Below the pieces are notes generated by a model, which saw only the letters and a program-made list of their open reading frames with translations, had not been told where the DNA came from and ran no database searches. From positions 20,159 through 84,158 of the forward strand of contig NZ_JAQZBC010000013.1 in the NCBI RefSeq assembly GCF_029239295.1: a DNA stretch of 64,000 nucleotides, read 5' to 3'. Positions 53,680-64,000 of this stretch are shown piece by piece. This DNA comes from Sphingomonas sp. (lineage in GTDB: Bacteria; Pseudomonadota; Alphaproteobacteria; Sphingomonadales; Sphingomonadaceae). Position 1 is the first letter of the stretch, and every line of letters starts with the position of its first letter. The translations under genes were made by a program, and so were the position numbers.

Positions 53680-54777
53680 ATGGCGTCGCGTCCCCGGACC
53701 ATACGCAAGGTGGGCGTCCTCACCTTTCACCGATCGATCAATTACGGCTCCTATTGGCAGGCGCGCTGCCTGGTGGAGGGGCTTCGCGCGCGCGGCCATG
53801 ATGCAGAACTGCTCGATCACCGGTCGCGCTGCGTCGATTGGCGGGAGGCGCGTAATGCCTTCCAACCCACCCTGCCCGCGCGGACCGATCCACGGCATTT
53901 TGCCGCGCTCGGTCGCAAGACGCGCGCAATGATCGCCGCGGTCGACGCGCTGCCGCTGTCGCCCCCCTTCCCGCTCGAGGATCCAGCGGCGTCGCCTCGC
54001 TACGACGCGGTCGTGGTGGGCAGTGACGAGGTCTGGAACTTCCGTCACCCGTGGTTCTCGGGGGCGTCGATCTTCTTCGGCAACCGCCTCAACACCGACC
54101 GCCTCGTCTCCTACGCGGCCAGCTTCGGCAATCACGACGCGGCGGATGGCGTCGACAATTGCTCGCTCGACCGCCTGCGCCGTTTCCACGCGATTTCGGT
54201 GCGGGACGAGAATAGCCGTGCCCTGCTCGCCCCCTTGGCAGCCCATCACGGGTCAGCAAGCGACGGCCTGCCGCTGGTTCTCGATCCCTGCCTTCAATTC
54301 CCTCGTGTCGTTCCTGAAGCCGCGCCGACAGGCGCCGGCAGCTATGCGATCGTGTACGGCCACAGCTTCCCCGACTGGTTCGCCGCCCAGCTGCGCCGCT
54401 GGGCGGACCGCACGGGCACGCGGCTTGTTGCGATCGGCTATCCGAGCGACATCGCCGATGAGGCCAGGATCGACGCCGATCCGGCCGAGTTCGCCTCATT
54501 GTTCGCCGGCGCGCGCGCAGTCGTGACCAATTTCTTCCACGGCTGTGTCTTCGCGATCCGCCACAATCGCCCGTTTGTCTGCGCCGCTTCGCCCTATCGC
54601 CGCAACAAGGTGCAGGATCTCACCCGCGTCTTGGGGCTCGAACATCATCTCGTCAGCGAAGGCGTCAGCGATGCCGACATCGCCGATCGCCTCGGCGCTC
54701 TCCCTACAACGCTCGCCGATCGTCTCGCCGAACAGCGGGCCGCCTCCGCACGCTTCCTCGATCATGCCCTCGCCTGA
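53680..54777 (+). CDS. Polysaccharide pyruvyl transferase family protein
   Basis: This 365-aa protein has the CsaB/WcaK-type features. FHRSINYGSYWQARCLVEGL starts the donor-side Rossmann unit. VVVGSDEVWNFRHPWFSGAS is the conserved GSDEVWN block. A C-terminal TNFFHGCVFAIRHNRPFVCA holds the FHG motif. These enzymes put pyruvate ketals on surface polysaccharides using PEP. ATG 53680 is chosen, and the longer frame lacks coding character. It overlaps the next gene by 14 bases. Confidence 0.92.
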   Translation: MASRPRTIRKVGVLTFHRSINYGSYWQARCLVEGLRARGHDAELLDHRSRCVDWREARNAFQPTLPARTDPRHFAALGRKTRAMIAAVDALPLSPPFPLEDPAASPRYDAVVVGSDEVWNFRHPWFSGASIFFGNRLNTDRLVSYAASFGNHDAADGVDNCSLDRLRRFHAISVRDENSRALLAPLAAHHGSASDGLPLVLDPCLQFPRVVPEAAPTGAGSYAIVYGHSFPDWFAAQLRRWADRTGTRLVAIGYPSDIADEARIDADPAEFASLFAGARAVVTNFFHGCVFAIRHNRPFVCAASPYRRNKVQDLTRVLGLEHHLVSEGVSDADIADRLGALPTTLADRLAEQRAASARFLDHALA

Positions 54778-56140
54778 CGCGCTCACCCCTTCGGACATCG
54801 TCGCCTCGGGGCTGTGCATTGGCTGCGGTGGCTGTGCGACGCGTGGAATGGAGTGGGATCGCTACGGTCAGCGCAAGCCAAGCAATGCCACCCTCACTGA
54901 CCACGCAACGGCGCATGGCGCTGCCCACCCGGCTTTCGCCGCAACCTGTCCCTTCTCACCCATCGCGCGCAACGAGGACCAGCTCGCTCTCGCTCGCTTC
55001 CCCGCCGCTCCCCATCAAGACCACCGCTTGGGCCGCTACGAGGCCAATTACGTCGGCCACGCTAATCAACGGCCCTTCCGCGAGCGCGGCAGCTCGGGCG
55101 GCATGGTCAGCTGGGTCGCCGCTGACCTCCTCGCCGCAGGCGTGATCGACGGTGTGGCGCATGTGATTCCGTCGGCCGGCGACCGGCTGTTCCATTACCG
55201 CATCTCACGCACCCCGGATCAGATCCTGGAGGGCGCGCGCTCGCGCTATTATCCGGTCGATCTGGCCGAAGTGCTGGCTGAGATCCGCGCCACGCCCGGC
55301 CGATACGCCATCGTCGGCGTTCCCTGCTTCATCAAGGCGGTCAGCCTGTTGCGCGAGCAGGATCCAGTCCTGAACGAACGCATCACGCACCTGCTCGGCC
55401 TGTTCTGCGGCCATATGAAAAGCGCGCAGTTCGTCGACAGCTTTGCCTGGCAGCTCGGGGTGGAACGCGAGGAAGTGCGCGCCGTCGAATATCGCCGCAA
55501 GGATCCTGATCGCCCCGCGAACTGGTACACCGCTCATCTGACGCTCAACGACGGCACCGCCCGCTGGCAGGACTGGTTCCACCTCGCCGACGGCGACTGG
55601 GGTGCTGGTTTCTTCCAGAATTCCGCCTGTGACGCCTGCGATGATGTGGTCGCGGAATGCGCGGACGTGTCATTCGGCGATGCCTGGGTAGAGCCCTATT
55701 CGTCCGATGGTCGTGGCACCAATGTGGTGATCGTCCGCTCGCCCGAGATCGCCGGTCGCATCGCCTCTGCGATCACCGACGGCCGCCTCGATCTCACCGC
55801 GGTGGACGCCGACTTCATCGCCGACACGCAGGCCGCGGGCTTTCGCCAGCGCCGCGAGGGCCTCGCCTATCGCCTGACATGGCAGAAGCGCCGGGTGACC
55901 GCGGTAAAGCGGGTCGCGCCGCGTGCCGGCGGCCATCCGCCACGCCGCCGCGCCATCTATCGCCTGCGCGCCGCGATTGCGCGCTGGAGCCACCGCACAG
56001 CCTATCTGGCAAAACGGTTGAACCAGCCCTGGCTCTACACCCGCTGGGCCGCCGCCAGCCTCTATGTCTATCAGGCCCTCGCCTACAAACGCGGCCGCCT
56101 CGGACGCCTGCTCGCCCGCCTCGACGGGGTTGAGGGCTGA
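54764..56140 (+). CDS. FrhB-like (coenzyme F420 hydrogenase/dehydrogenase beta family) protein
   Basis: This 458-aa protein has an N-terminal CIGCGGC cluster motif (one 4Fe-4S binding site), the family block RSRYYPVDLAEVLAEIRATP, VGVPCFIKAVSLLREQDPVL and a second Cys set, CDACDDVVAECADVSFGDAW. The C-terminal 80 residues are very basic and helical. F420 is not expected in this organism. FrhB homologs in polysaccharide clusters commonly sit beside pyruvyl transferases and their reaction is unsettled. Its start lies 14 bases inside the previous gene. Confidence 0.88.
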   Translation: MPSPDALTPSDIVASGLCIGCGGCATRGMEWDRYGQRKPSNATLTDHATAHGAAHPAFAATCPFSPIARNEDQLALARFPAAPHQDHRLGRYEANYVGHANQRPFRERGSSGGMVSWVAADLLAAGVIDGVAHVIPSAGDRLFHYRISRTPDQILEGARSRYYPVDLAEVLAEIRATPGRYAIVGVPCFIKAVSLLREQDPVLNERITHLLGLFCGHMKSAQFVDSFAWQLGVEREEVRAVEYRRKDPDRPANWYTAHLTLNDGTARWQDWFHLADGDWGAGFFQNSACDACDDVVAECADVSFGDAWVEPYSSDGRGTNVVIVRSPEIAGRIASAITDGRLDLTAVDADFIADTQAAGFRQRREGLAYRLTWQKRRVTAVKRVAPRAGGHPPRRRAIYRLRAAIARWSHRTAYLAKRLNQPWLYTRWAAASLYVYQALAYKRGRLGRLLARLDGVEG

Positions 56141-56437
56141 GCGCAACGAAAAGGGGCTGCGAAGCGACCCCTTTCCCGTTTCACTCAACGATACGATCAA
56201 TACCGGAGGCTCACGCCGGTCAGCTGCGATGCAGTAGCTTGGACGACCCGATCCTGGCTGATCCCCTGATTGCAACGGCAGAGCGACCTTCGACGACACC
56301 AAATCGCCCCATTATGTGACAGTTTTGTCACGAGAGCTCCAAAATTTCCGTTTCTGTGCACCGCGCGGTTGCGGCCGGGCGCCAAAACGAGTTTTCCGGC
56401 CGCCCCACGTTCAGGGAAATAAAAGAGGGTTTTGTCG
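56141..56437. other. Intergenic region before the TonB receptor, with a terminator at its left end
   Basis: These 297 bases hold a hairpin at 56150-56174 and then the leader and promoter of the receptor gene. No Fur box, palindrome or small coding frame of note was found. The leader near 56310-56345 is AT-richer (TGACAGTTTTGTCACG), and that stretch includes a TGACA-N5-TGTCA-like partial inverted repeat. Confidence 0.45.
56150..56174 (+). terminator. Intrinsic terminator of the glycan cluster
   Basis: AAAGGGG (56150-56156) pairs with CCCCTTT (56168-56174), with an inner TGC/GCG stem and a GAA loop. It is followed by CCCGTTT. Confidence 0.65.
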
Positions 56438-59400
56438 ATGCGTACTTTCCACTGGTTGTCAGCGACTGCGCTGGCGACCGCCGCCGTTATGATGCCGGGC
56501 ATCGCCCTGGCGCAGAGCGAGCCGCAGTCCGGCGACGCGTCGACTGTTGGTGCCGCCACCGGCGAGCAGGAAGCTGATCAGTCCGGTGAAGCGATTGTCG
56601 TCACGGGTTCGCGTATCCGTCGTCCCAACGACGATGCGCCGACGCCGATCACGACGTTTGATTCGCAGCAGATTTTCTCGACCGGTCGCGTCGCGGTCGG
56701 CGACGCCTTGAACCAGCTTCCGCAGTTCCGCTCGTCGCTCGGTTCGCAGAACTCCACCTCGGGTCTCGGCGTTCGTGGTGTGAACTTCCTCGACCTGCGC
56801 TCGCTGGGTCGCGCTCGTACGCTGGTTCTGGTCAATGGCCGCCGCCATGTGTCGGCCGACATCATCAACAACGGCAACGCCGTCGACATCAACGCGATGC
56901 CGACCGACCTGATCGAGAACGTCGAAGTCGTCACCGGCGGTGCTTCGTCGGCAGTCTACGGTTCGGACGCGATCGCGGGCGTGGTCAACTTCCGGCTGAA
57001 GCGCGATTACGACGGTATCGCGCTTCGCGGTCAGACCGGCATCAGCGATTATGGCGATGCGGGTAACCAGTACCTCTCGATCGTCGCCGGCAAGAACTTC
57101 GCCGATGGCCGCGGCAATATCGCGTTCAACGCGGAATTCGCGCATCAGAGCGACTATTACGCCTCGGGCCGTCCGAACCTGCGTCAGAACGACGCCTTCA
57201 TCGTTGTCGACACGGACACCGGCGCGGCGTTTGACAATGCTCCAGATCGCGTTTTCTATCGTGACCTGCGCGGCGCCACGATCTCGCTGGGTGGCCAGCT
57301 CGGCTTCCGTCAGGGTGCCAACCCGGGTTGCGGCGTCGACGCCGTGGGCACCGCCTTCACCTGCGGCTATCTGTTCGACCGCGACGGCAACCTGACGCCG
57401 CAGACCGGCGAGCGCGTCGGCCTGGGCCCGAACGGCAATTACATCGGCGGCAACGGCACGACGAGCCGCGAGGGTCGCCTGACCGCACTGTCGCCCGACC
57501 TGAAGCGTTATGTCTTCAACGCGCTCGGCCATTTCGAAGTGTCGGAGGGTTTCGTGCCCTTCTTCGAAGCCAAGTACGTTCGCACCGAAGCGCGCGGCTC
57601 GCAGAGCGGCCCGTTCTTCTCGCAGGGTCAGACGCTTGCCGACGGCGTAGCGATCGCGGGCTTCACCGACCGGTCCTACTCGAACGCTGGAAGCAGCAGG
57701 GTCAACCGCGAAGGCATCCGCCTCGACAACCCGTATCTGAACGCGTCTGCCCGTGCGACGATCGCTGCACAGCTTCGCAACTCGATCAATTCGGGCGTGA
57801 ACCCGAACTCGGGCGCGGCGTTCAGCGGCGCCTCGGCCGCCGCCAACCAGGCAGCAGCGCTGGCGCAGGTCGATGCCGGTACCTATCGTTTCAGCCTGCG
57901 TCGCAACTGGCTGGACCTCGGCATCCGCGACGAGCAGATCGAGCGTGAGACGTTCCGCATCGTCGGTGGTGTCCGCGGCGATTTCAACGACGACTGGAAC
58001 TACGAGTTGTCGGTGAACTACGGTGAGCACCGCGAAAACAACCTGATCTCCGGCAACGTGAACACCCAGCGTTACCTGCTGGCACTGGACACGACGCGCA
58101 ACGCCGCTGGTCAGATCGTCTGCCGTGCGCAGGTTGACGGCGCCTATGCCGGCAGCGACCTGGGTGGAAACCCGGCACAGCTCGCTGCCGATATCGCAGC
58201 GTGTGTTCCGCTGAACCCGTTCGGCGAGGGCTCGGTCAGCCAGGCCGCGCGCAACTACATCCTGTCGCCGACCGAAGCGTCGGGCAAGTCGACGCAGCTC
58301 GTCGTCAACGGCTTCGTCTCGGGCGATTCCAGCCAGCTGTTCGAACTCCCGGGCGGCCCTGTCGGCTTCTCGGTGGGTGGCGAATATCGCCGCGAAACGC
58401 TGACCTATGACCTCGATCCGCTGACCCAGGCGGGCTACAACTTCTACAACGCAATCCCGAGCTTCCGCGCGCCTGCGTTCGAAGTGAAGGAAGCGTTCGG
58501 CGAATTGTCGATCCCGCTTCTGAAGGACGTGTTCCTGTTCAAGGAACTGACGATCTCGGGTGCGGCCCGCGTTGCGGATTACAGCGGTTCGGTCGGCACC
58601 GTTGTGGCGTGGAACGGCAACGCAACCTGGCGTCCGATCGACGACCTGTTGCTGCGTGGCGGTTACTCGCGGTCGGTGCGTTCGCCGTATCTGGGTGAGC
58701 AGTATTCGCCGCTCGGTCAGAACTACACACCAGCACCGAGCGATCCGTGCTCGGCGCGCAACATCAACACTGGTTCGGCAACGCGCCCCGCGAACTGTGA
58801 AGCGGCCGGGCGTCCGGCAGGTTATGACTTCGTCTACACCTCGTCGCTGGAAATCCAGAGCGGTGGCAACCGTCAGCTTGAGGCGGAAACGTCCAACTCG
58901 CTGACGCTGGGCGGTGTCTTCTCGCCGCGCTTCGTGCGGGGTCTGTCGCTGTCGGTCGATTACTACGACATCACGGTCAACAACGTGATCACGTCGCCGT
59001 CGGTCCAGCAGGCCTTGAACGCGTGCTACGACGCACCTAACCTCAACAACCAGTTCTGTGATCTGTTCACTCGCGCTGGTGCCGGTGGTGGTCCGAACGG
59101 CGAAGAGGCGTTCCGGGTTATCGAGGGATCGTTCCAGGATCTTCCGCAGAACTATGCCCGCTTCAAGACGCGCGGCATCGACACGCAGGTCGCCTATAAC
59201 CGTGACTTCGGCTTCATGCGGGCGAACTTCAAGGCGGTCTGGACTCACCTGATCCAGCTGGACCAGTTCACCGATCCGTCGCGTCCGGACTTCAAGAACG
59301 TTCTGACCAGCGAACTCAGCTACCCGAAGGATCAGGTGATTGCGTTCACCGACCTTCGCTTCGGCAATTTCACGCTCGGCCACACGATCCGCTGGATCGA

Positions 59401-59674
59401 TGGCATGTACCTGAACACGTTCGAAGACTATAACAGCGTGAACGGCCAGCCGCCGCAGAACCCGGATTATGCGACGATCCGCAAGTATCCGTCGGTTGTG
59501 TACAACGACATCCGCTTCGGCCTCGACGTTGAAGACAACTTCACGCTCGATTTCGGCGTCAACAACGTTGGCGACGTCAAGCCGCCGTACGGTCTGACCG
59601 GCATCACCACCGGCTCGGGCATCTACGACAACCGCGGCCGCTTCTTCTATGCGGGCTTCCGCGCACGCTTCTGA
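56438..59674 (+). CDS. TonB-dependent outer membrane receptor
   Basis: This 1078-aa receptor has a signal peptide ([18 protein letters not shown], ending ALAQ), a short linker, and the plug beginning [15 protein letters not shown]. The plug carries [35 protein letters not shown] and [10 protein letters not shown] 22-strand barrel follows and ends in Phe (FYAGFRARF). It resembles the large family of sphingomonad receptors for plant-type glycans or other bulky nutrients rather than a siderophore receptor. ATG 56438 follows AGAGGG. No partner gene sits next to it. Confidence 0.93.
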   Translation: MRTFHWLSATALATAAVMMPGIALAQSEPQSGDASTVGAATGEQEADQSGEAIVVTGSRIRRPNDDAPTPITTFDSQQIFSTGRVAVGDALNQLPQFRSSLGSQNSTSGLGVRGVNFLDLRSLGRARTLVLVNGRRHVSADIINNGNAVDINAMPTDLIENVEVVTGGASSAVYGSDAIAGVVNFRLKRDYDGIALRGQTGISDYGDAGNQYLSIVAGKNFADGRGNIAFNAEFAHQSDYYASGRPNLRQNDAFIVVDTDTGAAFDNAPDRVFYRDLRGATISLGGQLGFRQGANPGCGVDAVGTAFTCGYLFDRDGNLTPQTGERVGLGPNGNYIGGNGTTSREGRLTALSPDLKRYVFNALGHFEVSEGFVPFFEAKYVRTEARGSQSGPFFSQGQTLADGVAIAGFTDRSYSNAGSSRVNREGIRLDNPYLNASARATIAAQLRNSINSGVNPNSGAAFSGASAAANQAAALAQVDAGTYRFSLRRNWLDLGIRDEQIERETFRIVGGVRGDFNDDWNYELSVNYGEHRENNLISGNVNTQRYLLALDTTRNAAGQIVCRAQVDGAYAGSDLGGNPAQLAADIAACVPLNPFGEGSVSQAARNYILSPTEASGKSTQLVVNGFVSGDSSQLFELPGGPVGFSVGGEYRRETLTYDLDPLTQAGYNFYNAIPSFRAPAFEVKEAFGELSIPLLKDVFLFKELTISGAARVADYSGSVGTVVAWNGNATWRPIDDLLLRGGYSRSVRSPYLGEQYSPLGQNYTPAPSDPCSARNINTGSATRPANCEAAGRPAGYDFVYTSSLEIQSGGNRQLEAETSNSLTLGGVFSPRFVRGLSLSVDYYDITVNNVITSPSVQQALNACYDAPNLNNQFCDLFTRAGAGGGPNGEEAFRVIEGSFQDLPQNYARFKTRGIDTQVAYNRDFGFMRANFKAVWTHLIQLDQFTDPSRPDFKNVLTSELSYPKDQVIAFTDLRFGNFTLGHTIRWIDGMYLNTFEDYNSVNGQPPQNPDYATIRKYPSVVYNDIRFGLDVEDNFTLDFGVNNVGDVKPPYGLTGITTGSGIYDNRGRFFYAGFRARF

Positions 59675-59697
59675 TCCAACGATCGGATTGCACTTCT

Positions 59698-59728
59698 GGG
59701 GGGTCGGCGATGCCGGCCCCCTTTTTTT
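59698..59728 (+). terminator. Intrinsic terminator of the TonB receptor gene
   Basis: GGGGGTCGGC (59699-59708) pairs with GCCGGCCCCC (59712-59721), one G-T pair included. It is followed by seven T at 59722-59728. Confidence 0.92.
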
Positions 59729-59900
59729 GTGCCGGCTTCGCCCTCGTCGTCGTTCGCTCTGGGAGAACGTTGAGCCCGGGGCGCGCATCGGTTGGCGAGG
59801 CAGCGGGAAGCGCACGCGCACGGGCAACGATGATCAATTCCGTCACCCGCTGGCATCCCCAGAGCCCAGTTCCTACATCGCGGGTCTATCCCCCCGACCG

Positions 59901-59915
59901 GAACGGAAGTAGAAC
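59901..59915 (+). promoter_or_regulatory. LexA (SOS) box of uvrA, alphaproteobacterial type
   Basis: GAAC (59901-59904), seven bases, GAAC (59912-59915). This is the complement of GTTC-N7-GTTC, the LexA site in alphaproteobacteria. It lies seven bases before the uvrA ATG, so bound LexA would also block the start region. Confidence 0.85.
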
Positions 59916-59922
59916 TAGACGC

Positions 59923-62838
<2,916 letters not shown>

Positions 62839-62847
62839 TCCGTACTT

Positions 62848-62888
62848 CCTCCCCGAGCCTGCTCGGGGAGGGGGACCAGCGAAGCTGG
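62848..62888. repeat. REP-like extragenic palindrome pair
   Basis: CCTCCCCGAGC (62848-62858) pairs perfectly with GCTCGGGGAGG (62861-62871). A second small hairpin, CCAGC-GAA-GCTGG, follows at 62876-62888. This resembles the short extragenic palindromes scattered in sphingomonad genomes. It also may terminate uvrA. Confidence 0.7.
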
Positions 62889-63012
62889 TGGAGGGGCTGG
62901 CTGTGCGTGACGCCCGCCCGTCATCGTGGCCTTGAGCCGGGGTCCATCGAGCCGCAGGAGGCGGTGGTGCTGTAGGTGCGGCGACGGTAACACGACAGCC
63001 CGAGCAAATTCG

Positions 63013-63931
63013 CTAGGACGCACTACCTACGTCTTGCTCAAGATCATGCACTTCACGAGAGATAAGCTTGCTGAATTCGGCGTCGATCGAAGCCGCCTCC
63101 CAAGCAGCAACCACTTCTTGAGGACGACCTGACAGTGCGGTGATCGCCGCCACCTTGTCAGCAGAGTCGAAATTGTCGAAGTTCGGGATGTACTTTGTAT
63201 CGGATAGATTGAACCGTGTTTCACGATATGATTTTAGGAATCTCTTTACCAAAGAAATCTTGTCTTCCGTAAATCCTACCGAATTCAACCTATTTCTCAC
63301 GAACTTGTCGAGATGCGCCAACTGCGCCATATTTTCGGTGTAAGAGAAGAACATCATCCAGCCACGCCGCTTTTTGTCCACGATACAACCCGTTATCTTC
63401 AGGTTGAGACGAAAGAGCGTTCTTGTCCAGTCTCCGCGATACTTATAGTCCGTTATTACCTTTGACAGATTAATGAACATCTTGCGGTAAGATGATTTTC
63501 TAACCGACACCTTCTCAACTGAGATGTGATATCCTAGAAAGTCAATCCCCTGAGATACAGGCTTTATCTCTGTCTTTCCGGAGCTTCCCTTCGGATGTAC
63601 AATTAGACCACGGCTTTTTAGAGCGCGCGATATCCTTTTGAGTTCATCATCGGCTTTTGCAGTATCGCATATCAGAAGTATGTCGTCGACGTACCGGCAA
63701 TAGGACGGATTTCTATGTACCTGGGCTTCGTCGAACCTGATCATGTATAGGCTCGATAGCGCTCCAGAAATGCTCAACCCTTGCGGAACGCCACGGACGT
63801 TCGAACTCTCATCCCCGGTGGGTGTCGCTACAGCTTGAAGACACAAATTACGGACCATCTCAGAGGACAAGAATCTATTTAGCTCTCTATCTAGGAGCCT
63901 ATTGACGTGCTCCCCTGAAACTCTGCCAGTT
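63013..63931 (-). pseudogene. Reverse transcriptase, 5' end removed by an IS3-family element
   Basis: The frame carries the RT palm motif YVDD (CRYVDDILLICD), the preceding RGVPQGLSISGALSSLYM block, and GIDFLGYHIS after it. These are RT motifs 4 to 7. Motifs 1 to 3 and the fingers are missing, because the coding frame upstream of 63931 enters IS DNA (it stays open for about 22 residues, so an artificial fusion is possible). The C-terminal 100 residues include YIPNFDNFDSADKVAAITAL. Base composition is clearly AT-richer than the neighbours, which suggests transfer. It could be a retron, Abi or other defence-type RT or a group II remnant; this is not decided. Confidence 0.75.
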
Positions 63932-64000
63932 TGAGCTAGAGTCCGCCTTCGTGAGGAGACGGACGTGAAGAAGACCAGGTTCAGCGAGGAGCAGATCATC
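63932..64000 (+). mobile_element. Left end of an IS3-family element (runs off the window)
   Basis: The element appears to begin at TGAGCTAGAGTCC (63932), with TG ends as in IS3. It leads into a transposase OrfA start at 63965. The right end and any target duplication lie outside the window. It separates the RT gene from its 5' part. Confidence 0.75.
63965..64000 (+). CDS. IS3-family transposase OrfA, first 12 codons
   Basis: GTG at 63965 starts MKKTRFSEEQII, the typical N terminus of the IS3-family OrfA helix-turn-helix protein. The frame continues beyond the window. The second frame, OrfB, would normally be joined by frameshift. Confidence 0.8.
   Translation, partial: MKKTRFSEEQII

Overview
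The window is a high-GC, densely coded alphaproteobacterial chromosome segment, most likely from Sphingomonas or a close sphingomonad. This is inferred from the family mix and from regulatory motifs read in the sequence: a WalW-like deacetylase, a COQ9 family protein, cyoABCD followed by SURF1 and RegB/RegA, a TonB receptor with an [16 protein letters not shown] start, an EcfG-type promoter (GGAAC-N16-CGTT) and an alphaproteobacterial SOS box (GAAC-N7-GAAC). No database search was run. All family calls are recognition from motifs.

Layout. 0-6 kb: tail of an unknown gene, a histidine-kinase-like gene with a degenerate ATP site translationally coupled to a WalW-like gene, an Lrp/AsnC regulator, a TPR exported protein and an SDR. 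6-13.8 kb: gyrA-DUF952, DUF488, a c-di-GMP EAL protein coupled to an NTF2-like protein, moaA-nadK and tRNA-Asn. 13.8-17 kb: a looser accessory stretch with a frameshifted winged-helix gene, two DUF6894 proteins, a Crp/Fnr regulator and a small orphan protein. 17-22.4 kb: sodB, then pspF divergent from a sigma-54-driven psp operon that starts with a secreted micropeptide and continues past pspABC into four more small PspB-like membrane proteins, then sufE. 22.4-30.2 kb: an Old Yellow Enzyme, an EamA transporter, a COQ9 protein, Fur-box-feoAB-ssb, and an HWE kinase tail-to-tail with a receiver protein. 30.2-40.7 kb: metXW, divergent hisC and a prephenate dehydrogenase, the overlapping operon ftsE-ftsX-ydcF-plsC, a zinc-ribbon membrane protein, tRNA-Leu, trhO and an MFS carrier. 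40.8-49.4 kb: a cytochrome bo3 operon with SURF1 and the redox pair RegB/RegA, a GAF-PAS-GGDEF protein and a 55-aa zinc-ribbon gene. 49.4-56.1 kb: a glycan-related cluster (GT9-like protein and DUF6165 on one strand; methyltransferase, glycosidase-like protein, Gfo/Idh/MocA, pyruvyl transferase and FrhB-like protein on the other) behind an EcfG-type promoter. 56.4-62.9 kb: a TonB receptor, SOS-boxed uvrA and a REP-like palindrome. 63-64 kb: an AT-richer island edge with a reverse transcriptase cut by an IS3-family element.

The three most notable signals are these. (1) The glycosidase-like protein at 51747-52688 has its TIM-barrel segments in circularly permuted order, with the WNEPN acid/base motif at residues 8-12 and beta1-beta3-like sequence at the C terminus. 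(2) The psp operon encodes six small proteins, five of them PspB-type, most sharing one C-terminal motif (LERIVTD then EIEQLR). (3) The reverse transcriptase lies in foreign-looking DNA at the right edge. Smaller signals are a perfect 19-bp palindrome before cyoA, mutually exclusive hairpins before metX, and a frameshift in an A7 run.
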